NCBI RefSeq assembly: GCF_042432905.1
Contig: NZ_JBHLWI010000001.1
Coordinates: forward strand, 133,310-197,309
Length of the DNA: 64,000 nucleotides
Direction of reading: 5' to 3'
DNA from: Fontibacter flavus
GTDB lineage: Bacteria > Bacteroidota > Bacteroidia > Cytophagales > Cyclobacteriaceae
The notes below the pieces were generated by a model. The model was not told where the DNA came from. It ran no database searches and saw only the letters and a program-made list of their open reading frames with translations. Both the position numbers and the translations under genes were made by a program. The stretch's first letter is position 1. Each line of letters begins with the position of its first letter. This document shows positions 1 through 8,312 of this stretch, one piece after another.

Positions 1-58
1 GCAAGCCAACAACAGGATTTATGCAGCCCAATCTGTCATCAGCCATATATTGGGTTAA
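1..58 (+). CDS. C-terminal end of an upstream arginine gene, probably N-acyl-ornithine carbamoyltransferase (partial)
   Basis: An open frame entering from the left edge (codons from base 2) encodes 18 residues ending in SHILG and stops with TAA at 56-58, 38 bases before argB. The tail contains QANNRIYAAQ, which resembles the C-terminus of the ArgF' transcarbamylases of Bacteroidota. These act on N-acetyl- or N-succinylornithine and commonly sit directly upstream of argB. The assignment rests on the operon position plus this short tail, so it is tentative. The catalytic region lies outside the window. Confidence 0.45.
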   Translation, partial: QANNRIYAAQSVISHILG

Positions 59-96
59 GCAAACAACACTACTCAAACCACTAAACTACCTCAACT

Positions 97-897
97 ATGC
101 ATGTAAGTATCATTAAAATTGGTGGCAATGTCATCGATTTTCCTGAAAAACTCGAAGAATTCTTATACCTGTTTTCAAGATTTCCCGGCAAAAAAATATT
201 GGTCCATGGAGGCGGGGTTATGGCCTCGAAGTTTGGAGAAAGCTTGGGAGTGATGCCACAAATGGTTGATGGAAGAAGGATTACTGATAAAGATACTTTG
301 GATATAGTTACCATGGTATATGCAGGATTGATCAATAAACAAATTGTGGCCAAACTGCAAGCTTTGAAGCAAAATGCACTGGGAATGACGGGAGCGGATG
401 GTAACCTTATCCGCGCTGTCAAAAGACCTGTCAAAACAATTGATTACGGATTTGTGGGCGATATTCAAGAAGTCAATACCGATCTGATACAGACTTTGTT
501 GGAAAATCAAATTGTCCCGGTGGTTTCAGCCATTACCCATGATAAAAACGGACAGTTGCTCAACACCAATGCTGACAGCATTGCGTCAGAATTGGCTACA
601 TCCTTGTCAAAAAAATTTAAAGTAGACCTCTATTATTGTTTCAACAAGCCTGGAGTACTGATAGATGAAAAAAATGACCACTCCATCGTTCCTTTGATCA
701 ATGAAGAAATTTACGCAGAATTGAAAAAAGAAAATGTCATTCACTCCGGCATGATTCCAAAATTAGACAATGCTTTCGCCGCGCTACATAAAGGCGTACA
801 CCATGTATGGATAGGAAAGGCGGAAAATCTCCTTTTGGCTGCTAAAGGTAAACTTTCAGGAACAACCATTCAAAGACACCGGTACGACCTGTATTGA
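97..897 (+). CDS. argB: Acetylglutamate kinase (possibly N-succinylglutamate kinase)
   Basis: This 266-residue amino-acid kinase phosphorylates the gamma-carboxylate of N-acylglutamate, the second step of arginine synthesis, in the cytoplasm. Visible motifs are KIGG at residues 7-10, VHGGG at 36-40 (phosphate binding), GADG near 99-102, NTNAD at 156-160 and NKPG near 183-186. The length is normal for the family. It lies 38 bases after the upstream tail and 7 bases before argE, so it is clearly in an operon. Some Bacteroidetes (Bacteroides fragilis) use succinylated rather than acetylated intermediates, and the sequence alone does not tell which acyl group is used here. Confidence 0.93.
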   Translation: MHVSIIKIGGNVIDFPEKLEEFLYLFSRFPGKKILVHGGGVMASKFGESLGVMPQMVDGRRITDKDTLDIVTMVYAGLINKQIVAKLQALKQNALGMTGADGNLIRAVKRPVKTIDYGFVGDIQEVNTDLIQTLLENQIVPVVSAITHDKNGQLLNTNADSIASELATSLSKKFKVDLYYCFNKPGVLIDEKNDHSIVPLINEEIYAELKKENVIHSGMIPKLDNAFAALHKGVHHVWIGKAENLLLAAKGKLSGTTIQRHRYDLY

Positions 898-904
898 CAA
901 ATAA

Positions 905-1987
905 ATGGAAGTTAAGGATCAAAATTTATTTGAAGAAGCGTTAAATCTGCTTAAACAGCTCATTGCAACCCCATCTTTCAGTAAGGAAGAGGATAAAACG
1001 GCAGACATCATCCAGTCATTTCTGGAATCCAAAGGTATTACTACTCTAAGAAAAGGAAACAACATTGTATCTTGGTCAAACCAAGAAAAAAACTCCAAGC
1101 CTTATGTCCTGCTGAATTCCCATCATGACACCGTAAAGCCGAATGCCGGTTACACAAAAGATCCTTTTCAACCGATCGTTGAAAACGGCAAACTATATGG
1201 CTTGGGCAGCAATGATGCGGGCGGATGCCTGGTCAGTTTAATTGCCACTTTTTGCTATTTTCAGGACAAGGAACTTCCCTTTAACATTATCCTAGCAGCA
1301 ACTGCTGAAGAAGAAATCTCAGGAAAAAATGGTATTGAAAGCGTACTATCTGATCTACCTAAAATCGAATTGGCAATAATTGGTGAACCCACTTTAATGC
1401 AAATGGCCATTGCGGAAAAAGGTCTTTTGGTCATTGATGCTACTGTACGGGGAAAAGCAGGTCATGCAGCCAGAGAAGAAGGAGAAAATGCTTTGTACAA
1501 AGCCTTAGACGATCTTGTAACCATCAGGGACTTTGAATTCAAAAAAGTATCCCCTTATTTGGGTAAAACCAAAGTAACAGCTACTGTTATTCAAGCAGGA
1601 AATCAGCACAATGTCATACCGGATCTTTGCACTTATACCCTTGACGTACGGGTTACAGACAGCTATACCCTAGAAGAGGCTCTTCAAGAGCTAAAACATG
1701 CCTTAAAAGCAGATTTACAACCTAGATCATTAAGATTAAACTCTTCAAAAACTCCCAATGACCATCCTATTCATAAGGTTGCTGAATATTTACAACTTAA
1801 AAAATATGGAAGCCCTACACTCTCAGATCAGGCATTAATCCCCTACCCTTCTGTGAAAATTGGTCCCGGAGATTCTGCAAGATCCCATACGGCAGATGAA
1901 TATATTTTTGTGGATGAAATCAATAAAGGAATAGAAGGATATATTAACATTTTGAATAGCTATGCAGAAAGCTTTTCCTCCAAATAA
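905..1987 (+). CDS. argE: Acetylornithine deacetylase family M20 metallohydrolase
   Basis: A 360-residue M20 di-zinc amidohydrolase that would remove the acyl group from N-acylornithine or N-acylcitrulline in arginine synthesis. Metal and catalytic residues are visible: H73 and D75 in SHHDTV, D104 in SNDAGG, E135-E137 in AEEEISG, and E161 in GEPT. The dimerisation domain follows at about 165-275. It lies between argB and argH with gaps of 7 and 10 bases. If the upstream gene is an ArgF'-type transcarbamylase, the physiological substrate would be N-acylcitrulline rather than N-acylornithine; that is inference from pathway logic in this phylum. Confidence 0.9.
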   Translation: MEVKDQNLFEEALNLLKQLIATPSFSKEEDKTADIIQSFLESKGITTLRKGNNIVSWSNQEKNSKPYVLLNSHHDTVKPNAGYTKDPFQPIVENGKLYGLGSNDAGGCLVSLIATFCYFQDKELPFNIILAATAEEEISGKNGIESVLSDLPKIELAIIGEPTLMQMAIAEKGLLVIDATVRGKAGHAAREEGENALYKALDDLVTIRDFEFKKVSPYLGKTKVTATVIQAGNQHNVIPDLCTYTLDVRVTDSYTLEEALQELKHALKADLQPRSLRLNSSKTPNDHPIHKVAEYLQLKKYGSPTLSDQALIPYPSVKIGPGDSARSHTADEYIFVDEINKGIEGYINILNSYAESFSSK

Positions 1988-1997
1988 AATTTGAATC

Positions 1998-3335
1998 ATG
2001 AAACTCTGGCAGAAAAACACAGGATCTAAAAAAGAAGTGGAAAATTTTACCATCGGTAGAGATCCTGAATTTGATATCGTTTTAGCTCCCTTCGATGTAC
2101 TGGGATCCATGGCACATGCCATAATGCTTGAAAAGATCGACCTTTTAACAGCTGATGAATTAAAAACATTACTAAAAGGCCTTAAAGAAATTTACCATGA
2201 AATAGCACAGGGGCAATTTAACATTGACCCGGGAGTGGAAGATGTACATTCCCAAGTAGAGTTTTTACTGACTCAGCGATATGGAGAGGTGGGCAAAAAG
2301 CTTCATAGTGGTAGGTCAAGAAATGATCAGGTTTTGGTTGATTTGAAATTATTTTATCGTGATGCCATAAAAGAATTGGCCGAGGCATCAATGGAATTAT
2401 TTGAGCTTTTGATCCAGCTTTCCAACAAACACCAGGCGGATCTAATGCCGGGATATACGCATACGCAACTTGCCATGCCTTCCTCTTTTGGACTTTGGTT
2501 TGGCTCATTTGCAGAAGGACTAGCTGAAGATATGGAATTGCTACTCACTGCCTATAAACTTTCTAATAAAAACCCTCTTGGTTCGGCAGCAGGCTATGGT
2601 TCTTCCTTTCCATTGAACCGCACCCTGACAACTCAACTCCTTGGATTTGAAGATTTGCACCACAACGTCATCAATGCGCAGAATAGCAGGGGAAAAACTG
2701 AAAAAACAATTGCATTTGCGCTCTCAGGAATTGCAGGAACTCTGAATAAGTTGGCTGCAGATGTCTGTATTTTCATGAACCAGCATTTTGGGTTCATTGG
2801 ATTTCCAGATGACCTGACTACCGGAAGCAGCATCATGCCCCACAAAAAAAATCCAGACGTTTTTGAACTGATCAGAGCCAAAACCAATCAAATTCAGGGC
2901 ATCCCCAATACTGTAACTATACTGCTGACCAATACGACTACCGGATATCATCGAGACCTACAATTATTAAAAGAGGCCATCTTCCCCGGAATAGAGACAC
3001 TTTTGGATTGCTTGAGAATGACAACCTACATGCTGAAAGAAATCAAAGTAAAAAGCAACATATTACAAGACCCTTTCTATAAGCATTTATTCAGCGTAGA
3101 AGTTGTCAATCAGTTGGTTATCGAAGGAATGCCATTCAGAGATGCCTATAAAAAAGTCGGAATGGACATCGAATCAGGTAATTTCACCCCAGATCAAAAC
3201 AATGTTTCACACACCCACGAGGGAAGCATTGGAAATCTATGTAATGAAAACATAAATGATAAAATGAATAAGGTTTTAGGACAATTCAGTTTTATCAAAA
3301 CTGATGAGCAAATCAAAAAATTACTGGAAAGCTGA
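1998..3335 (+). CDS. argH: Argininosuccinate lyase
   Basis: A 445-residue member of the fumarase/aspartase superfamily. It splits argininosuccinate to arginine and fumarate, the last step of the pathway. Signatures are HSGRSRND at 103-110, GYTHTQ at 152-157, and the superfamily loop GSSIMPHKKNP at 276-286 carrying the catalytic serine. It is the last gene of the arg operon. Its stop is one base away from the stop of the convergent YceI-like gene, and I see no hairpin between the two, so the converging transcripts probably overlap. Confidence 0.95.
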   Translation: MKLWQKNTGSKKEVENFTIGRDPEFDIVLAPFDVLGSMAHAIMLEKIDLLTADELKTLLKGLKEIYHEIAQGQFNIDPGVEDVHSQVEFLLTQRYGEVGKKLHSGRSRNDQVLVDLKLFYRDAIKELAEASMELFELLIQLSNKHQADLMPGYTHTQLAMPSSFGLWFGSFAEGLAEDMELLLTAYKLSNKNPLGSAAGYGSSFPLNRTLTTQLLGFEDLHHNVINAQNSRGKTEKTIAFALSGIAGTLNKLAADVCIFMNQHFGFIGFPDDLTTGSSIMPHKKNPDVFELIRAKTNQIQGIPNTVTILLTNTTTGYHRDLQLLKEAIFPGIETLLDCLRMTTYMLKEIKVKSNILQDPFYKHLFSVEVVNQLVIEGMPFRDAYKKVGMDIESGNFTPDQNNVSHTHEGSIGNLCNENINDKMNKVLGQFSFIKTDEQIKKLLES

Positions 3336-3336
3336 T

Positions 3337-3858
3337 CTAAAATCCCAATTTAAACTCTAAGTGAAGCTCTTCCTCCACTTTTACCAGGCCTCCAAGTTTC
3401 TTGGGGGCCTCCAATTCCAGTTCTTCAAAGCTTAATACCAAGTTGGCGGCAACCCCTTCAGGAATTCTTTTTAAAATCAGGTCGTTGTAATACAATCTTT
3501 TACCTACTATGTCAACAGTCATATCACAGGAATAGTGTCCATAGCTGGATTTGAGGTCCTTAACCCATACTTTGGCTGTTGGATACCGGTCGGCTTTAAT
3601 GGTTTTTCTGAAATCTTTATTCAATAAGAAATTCCCGCAGGAAAAATCCTGAACGGGAATTTCAAAAATCAAATCTTTTACTTTTTTGGTGTAATCAATG
3701 TAAAGCGTATCCTTCAAGCCATTTCTAGAATAATCACAGTTGAATCCTCCTATGGAAGTCTGACCACTGACGGTGATCATTTTTCTGGTTACTATGACTT
3801 CCCTTTCTTCTTTATAAGGACTCAATAAGATCAGTATAAGAGCTAAAAGGATACGCAT
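3337..3858 (-). CDS. YceI-like exported protein
   Basis: 173 residues. It has a short N-terminal hydrophobic segment (ILLALILILLS) that can act as a signal peptide. The body has a YceI-like pattern: VSGQTSIGGF near the start, a DRYPTAKVWVKDL stretch in place of the usual yP-x-x-x-F core strand, and a final KVEEELHLEF strand. YceI proteins are lipocalin-like beta barrels in the periplasm that bind long-chain isoprenoids or other lipids. This copy is more divergent than the one at 5180-5755. It is the last gene of a three-gene minus-strand operon, 13 bases after the outer membrane protein gene. Confidence 0.6.
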   Translation of the reverse strand: MRILLALILILLSPYKEEREVIVTRKMITVSGQTSIGGFNCDYSRNGLKDTLYIDYTKKVKDLIFEIPVQDFSCGNFLLNKDFRKTIKADRYPTAKVWVKDLKSSYGHYSCDMTVDIVGKRLYYNDLILKRIPEGVAANLVLSFEELELEAPKKLGGLVKVEEELHLEFKLGF

Positions 3859-3871
3859 TTAAGTTTTAAGT

Positions 3872-5167
3872 TTAGAAGCCAATCACGCCTTCAATCATTA
3901 GGCCGTTAAATTTACCACCATTTCTGATATCATTGGCAGCGAAGTTGTTATAGTTTTGGCTAACATATTCCAATTTTGCCAAGACATTTTTGGTAACAAA
4001 CCAGCCACCGCCTACTTGGATTCTTTCCATGTTGACATCAAGTCCTGAACCGAACAAGGTACCGTCAACTTTATTGTATCTACCAGCTACGTAGAACTTC
4101 TCATTGGTACCAAATCTGTAAACTAAGTCAGTTCCGATTTGGGTCCAAGTTCTGTCTTCGGCTTCACCTCTTGCAGCTCCAGTGGATTGCTCAAAGTTAC
4201 CAAAGAATTCCAAACCTTTGTATTTGATGAATGGGTTGATCACCCACGCAGTGATATTATTGGTTTGGTTAGGGTTGAATCTACCAGAGGTAAATTGTGC
4301 CGCTGTAGTAGCCAAAGTGTTTTCCATTACCAAGTAGTATCTTGAGCCGGCACGGTCACCACCCCAAAGCGTATTTCTAGCAGAACTTGAAGTAGTGTAG
4401 ATAGAACCGGTCAATCTCAATCTCAGGTCTTCAGCTACATAGTTGTCATAACCAAATTTACCGATAAAGTTTGGCTTTCTGTTAGCTGGATTAGTTACAC
4501 CACCTTGAATCTCACCACCTGTTACTGCAGCCATGGCTAACCATCCATTATTCTGGAAGAAGATTTCACCACCAACTTCAGTTGTAAAGGCATCCATGAT
4601 GTAGTTACCTACAAATGGGTTATACATCGCGTTACCATTATCTGATCTTCTAAAGTGTGCATCACCATAGTTGATTTCCATGTGACCAACTCTTACAGTC
4701 AGGTATTTGTCAAACCAGTCAGTGTTACCAAGATTCAAGAAGCCCAATTTATCAACTTGAATGAAACCACCTTTCACCCATGTTTCAGGATGGTGTCTTG
4801 AAGACAGATAGGTCACCAAGTTCAATCGAAGACCATCAGCCAAAGCAACGTCAATATTCAAGTTGGCTGTTGCCAGGTTAGTACCCGCGCCAATATCGAT
4901 CAATTGGTTAAGGTTTACGTTGTTTGCATTTACATTTGGCGTAGCTGTATTTGAGTGACTCAAGTTTTGCCACTGTTGGGTGAAATGGCCACCAATTCTT
5001 ACTTTCATACCATCGTATGCAACTGTATCTTCTTTACCAGTTTCGAAGACGTTGATACCTCTTTGGTCATATGATCTCCAGAATTGCATATCTCTCTGAA
5101 GACCCTGTGCTAAACCGGACACAATGAATCCGATTACTGCAATCGCGGCAATAATGTACTTTTTCAT
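3872..5167 (-). CDS. Outer membrane beta-barrel protein (porin-like)
   Basis: 431 residues. It has a signal peptide (MKKYIIAAIAVIGFIVSGLAQG) and alternating amphipathic strands rich in G, N, Y and F across the whole length. It ends in a hydrophobic strand terminating in phenylalanine (EGVIGF), the usual signature for BAM-dependent insertion. No characterised family was recognised from motifs; it looks like the hypothetical porins common in Cytophagales. It lies between two YceI-type genes with gaps of 12 and 13 bases, suggesting a shared role in moving or storing a hydrophobic compound. That role is inference. Confidence 0.7.
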   Translation of the reverse strand: MKKYIIAAIAVIGFIVSGLAQGLQRDMQFWRSYDQRGINVFETGKEDTVAYDGMKVRIGGHFTQQWQNLSHSNTATPNVNANNVNLNQLIDIGAGTNLATANLNIDVALADGLRLNLVTYLSSRHHPETWVKGGFIQVDKLGFLNLGNTDWFDKYLTVRVGHMEINYGDAHFRRSDNGNAMYNPFVGNYIMDAFTTEVGGEIFFQNNGWLAMAAVTGGEIQGGVTNPANRKPNFIGKFGYDNYVAEDLRLRLTGSIYTTSSSARNTLWGGDRAGSRYYLVMENTLATTAAQFTSGRFNPNQTNNITAWVINPFIKYKGLEFFGNFEQSTGAARGEAEDRTWTQIGTDLVYRFGTNEKFYVAGRYNKVDGTLFGSGLDVNMERIQVGGGWFVTKNVLAKLEYVSQNYNNFAANDIRNGGKFNGLMIEGVIGF

Positions 5168-5179
5168 ACTCGTGGAAAA

Positions 5180-5755
5180 TTAATTTGTAGGTTGAAATGT
5201 TGTTTTGAAAGAAATTGTAATTTCGTCTTTTGTTTTTACTGTACCCATCAAAGCTGTTGGTGGGTCTACAGAGAAGTAGGTGAGTTTGGTGGCAAAACTT
5301 CCATCAAAAGTCAGCTTATTGCCATTTTGTACTAATTTTACAGGGAAAGATGCCGGTTTTGTTACCCCAGCGATGGTGAAATCCCCTTTAGCTTGGTAAT
5401 TGTTACCTGAACCTGTGATTTCTTTTAAGGTGAATTTGATCTCTTTGTGTTTTGTAGTCTGCAATGCCTTATAAGCATTGTTGTCCAAACCTTTGGTACC
5501 GCTTTTCAATGTTTCAGCTACCAAGGTTACCGTTAAGCTTTTAATCCCTTTGAACTGGCTACCCTCCATTTCAAACATGCCTTCTCCCTTTGCAGTATTG
5601 GAAGTCATATGCCAATCATGAAGCGTTGAACCTCCTTCAACTTTTAACTCCGGTGATGGAGCCAGGCTATATTTTGTTTGAGCGAAAAGTGACACATTCA
5701 ATGACATCAGGACAATTATCATTATCGCCGACATCCATATCATTCTTTTTTTCAT
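5180..5755 (-). CDS. YceI family periplasmic protein
   Basis: 191 residues from the chosen start ATG at 5755. The open frame extends 30 codons further upstream, but only the 5755 start puts a classical signal peptide (MKKRMIWMSAIMIIVLMSLN, cleavage near SLFA-Q) at the N-terminus. The YceI fold is visible: GGSTLHDWH near residue 40, FKGIKSLTV, KHKEIKFTL, and GDFTIAGVTKPASFPV, the highly typical G-x-L-T-I-x-G-V-T-K-P strand. These proteins bind polyisoprenoid-like ligands. First gene of the operon that continues into the porin-like and YceI-like genes. Confidence 0.85.
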   Translation of the reverse strand: MKKRMIWMSAIMIIVLMSLNVSLFAQTKYSLAPSPELKVEGGSTLHDWHMTSNTAKGEGMFEMEGSQFKGIKSLTVTLVAETLKSGTKGLDNNAYKALQTTKHKEIKFTLKEITGSGNNYQAKGDFTIAGVTKPASFPVKLVQNGNKLTFDGSFATKLTYFSVDPPTALMGTVKTKDEITISFKTTFQPTN

Positions 5756-5881
5756 TTTAGTTGAGGTTGTTTGTTGAAACAAATTTGGATAACTATTTAC
5801 CGAAATAACATGATGAAAATCATATTTGAGCATGATTAAAGACACAACTAAAAAACATGCTTAAAAAGAAAATAAAAAAAT

Positions 5882-5925
5882 AAATCTTCACCTGATTTTA
5901 GATGAAGATTTTATTAAACGGTATT
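5882..5925 (-). terminator. Rho-independent terminator for the 5947-7623 gene
   Basis: A 9-bp stem (5882-5890 pairing with 5903-5911) is followed on the minus strand by a T-rich run into about 5865. It sits directly downstream of the stop of the phosphorylase-like gene. Confidence 0.65.
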
Positions 5926-5946
5926 AAAACAAAATATTATTACTTT

Positions 5947-7623
5947 TCAACCTTTTGAAAATAACTTCTGCAAAATTTTGTAAGTAATCAAATAGGTCGG
6001 TTTTACGCCTTCCATGCCTAAAGCACCCGATGCGAGGGTACTTCCTGTCTCTAATGGGTTATCTGATGCATAGTAGGCATATAGAACTTTGACATTTTTC
6101 CGGATGCTTTGACGGATGATACTTTCAGATTGAATGGCTTTTTGATAGTGAGCGCCCTCCATTTCCAATCCTATAGCTTTCCAGGAAGATTCCATTAAAT
6201 AACTCAATACGTCTTTATTCTGAAGAGAGGTACCTAGCACCGTAAACATGGTCCCCTGACATACTCCAAGACCATAGCCTTCAAAATCTTTTTTACTCAG
6301 CTCATTCTTGAAAGGATAATTATCCGCTGTACCCTCAAATACGTGACTATCCGGAATCATGATATCTCCTTTTTTCCCAGTCAGGATACCGGCTTTCCCC
6401 ATAATGGAGGCAGATAAGACATTCAAAGGATAACTTTTCCCATCTTCTGTCTCATATGGCTTCAAAAGTTCATCAAAACACTCATAGGCCTGCTCACCAA
6501 AAGCATAATCCATTATCAAGATGACAGGACGCTTTTTCGGATCCTCTGGAAGTGGACATCCATGCAAGATTGTATCCTTACTCATCGCAAGCGTGTCAAT
6601 CAGCTGAACATGAATATTGGTTCCAGATTCATCATCTACTTGAATAAACCCATTTTTCTGTGCGTAGCTCAGGATCTCCTTACCCTTGTGGTTTTTGCTT
6701 CCTACACTGATTTCCATTGCTACTTGCTCAACCTCCTCAAAAGATTTAAGCCCTAAAGCCTGATGACCGTAGACAGTATTCAAAAAACTATGCAGATTGG
6801 CAGATACAATATGAATCGGCCTTTCAATCAGCCCTTTTTCAAAAAGTACACTTTTAATCTTATTTGCCCATAGTTCCCCATAAACGTGATGACCAACTCT
6901 TTGTCTCAATGTCGATGAAAAAGAAATCTCCCTGTCCTTCCCTTCAAACACCTCTCCCATAGCCAATTTACCCAAGTGATATACTATCCTGAACAAACTA
7001 TTGGTATGCGGAGAAGATTCAAACTTCTTAACAGCTTCATGGGTCTCGTCAAAAGTTCGACCAATGACATGACTCAGATACGAACAAGCTACTTCTTGGT
7101 CAAACTCCTCACCCTTTTCTTCTTTTTCAATAATTTTCCCAAGCATCTCCCAATTAAGATCTATCCTGCCTTTGGCATCTGTACTGTTGGATTTGATTTT
7201 TTCAGACTCTATGTAGAGAAAAGTCAAATGTGTCAAAATATCATAAATATCTGACCTACCCCTTGTCATTTCTACATACATCTGATCATCATCTACCCTG
7301 TAGCAGTTACGCTTCCTCTTAGCAGGTACTATTGCCTGGAAAGTTGAATTCTCATATCCTTCCCTACTGATCAATCGAATATATCGGCATTCCTCTATTC
7401 CTCTTGGAAGCCTTTCCATTACATATAATAAGCCATCCAGTTCAATTTTTTCGTCCTGGGCCAATAAACCGTAAATCTCAGGACTTAACACCAAAAGGGA
7501 ATCCACCAAAGACTCACCGGAAACTCCCATGGGCTTGTATGAACCTCTCATAAAAAGGTGCCTCATGGTAATATAAAGTTTCTCAATGGCTGCTCTGGAT
7601 TCCTGTGCTCTTGTTCTTTTCAT
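5947..7623 (-). CDS. Uncharacterised protein with nucleoside-phosphorylase-like C-terminal domain (DUF6909-type)
   Basis: 558 residues with no signal peptide, so probably cytoplasmic. I do not recognise a characterised function; it resembles the Bacteroidota family I know as DUF6909. The C-terminal part, from about residue 380, has hallmarks of the purine/uridine phosphorylase fold: KGDIMIPDSHV, then GLEMEGAHYQKA with EMEGA at 487-491, matching the ribose-binding MEME/MESA motif, and YASDNP with SD at 520-521, matching the base-binding SD. The N-terminal 250 residues are predicted helical and unassigned. It is monocistronic, with its own terminator. Confidence 0.6.
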   Translation of the reverse strand: MKRTRAQESRAAIEKLYITMRHLFMRGSYKPMGVSGESLVDSLLVLSPEIYGLLAQDEKIELDGLLYVMERLPRGIEECRYIRLISREGYENSTFQAIVPAKRKRNCYRVDDDQMYVEMTRGRSDIYDILTHLTFLYIESEKIKSNSTDAKGRIDLNWEMLGKIIEKEEKGEEFDQEVACSYLSHVIGRTFDETHEAVKKFESSPHTNSLFRIVYHLGKLAMGEVFEGKDREISFSSTLRQRVGHHVYGELWANKIKSVLFEKGLIERPIHIVSANLHSFLNTVYGHQALGLKSFEEVEQVAMEISVGSKNHKGKEILSYAQKNGFIQVDDESGTNIHVQLIDTLAMSKDTILHGCPLPEDPKKRPVILIMDYAFGEQAYECFDELLKPYETEDGKSYPLNVLSASIMGKAGILTGKKGDIMIPDSHVFEGTADNYPFKNELSKKDFEGYGLGVCQGTMFTVLGTSLQNKDVLSYLMESSWKAIGLEMEGAHYQKAIQSESIIRQSIRKNVKVLYAYYASDNPLETGSTLASGALGMEGVKPTYLITYKILQKLFSKG

Positions 7624-7725
7624 AGATAATAAAATTATTTTGTATTAGATAAATTCTACAAAATTAACAAAAATCAGGCAATTTGGAGATTAAATTTTTA
7701 TTAACAAGAACCAAATCACTGACAA

Positions 7726-8244
7726 TCAGACATATCTTTCACTCAAAATATTCATGTGATGAATAGTATGCCCTGCAATAATATTGAATAACGCGCGTAC
7801 AGTTACCGGAACATTGTTGGCCACACCAAAATTAACATAGGTAGATTCAGGAATATTCCTCAGCATAGAAACCAAAGCATATCTCGTCATTTCAAACTCT
7901 TCCAGTAATCTGACTAATGGAACTTCATTAAACAAAGCCTTCTGAACATAAGCATCCTGATCAAAACCAGGAAGAGATGCCTGTTCTCCCCTCGCAATAC
8001 TGAGTGCTCTGTAAGCCATCACCCTATCTGTATCTGTGATATGCCCTAAAACTTCCTTGGCTGACCATTTTCCTTCTGCATAAGCCAACTTACTTTTTTC
8101 CTCTCCCATTTTTTCAAAAAAAATTCTCACTTCTTCAATTTGAGAAAGCAGTATCTTGGGAAGGTCTTTTCCTTTTACCCAATTGATATAGGTTTCATAA
8201 TAAGGATTATATTCACCTTCCTGCGGTATTAATAATTCGTTCAT
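7726..8244 (-). CDS. DinB superfamily protein
   Basis: 172 residues from the chosen ATG at 8244. The longer frame to 8295 would add 17 residues of no apparent function and run into the divergent gene. The DinB/YfiT four-helix-bundle pattern is clear. WSAKEVLGHITDTDRVMAYR supplies the first metal-ligand His and AGHTIHHMNIL near the C-terminus supplies the His pair. Members bind a divalent metal and many are thiol transferases or of unknown role; the name does not imply DNA polymerase activity. Divergent from the M28 peptidase, with about 70 bases shared for promoters. Confidence 0.8.
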   Translation of the reverse strand: MNELLIPQEGEYNPYYETYINWVKGKDLPKILLSQIEEVRIFFEKMGEEKSKLAYAEGKWSAKEVLGHITDTDRVMAYRALSIARGEQASLPGFDQDAYVQKALFNEVPLVRLLEEFEMTRYALVSMLRNIPESTYVNFGVANNVPVTVRALFNIIAGHTIHHMNILSERYV

Positions 8245-8312
8245 GTAATTTGAGTTTATTTTCGGTTTAACACATTGTAAATTTAAGCCATTCAAAATGA
8301 TACCTATTGATT

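Noticed and set aside
5756..5845. Longer N-terminus of the YceI protein (start at 5845)
   Set aside because: It would bury the signal peptide behind 30 residues; the ATG at 5755 gives a proper export signal.
8307..8312. TTG start six bases upstream of the M28 peptidase ATG
   Set aside because: The ATG at 8313 starts a normal MKR signal peptide; the TTG adds only two residues.
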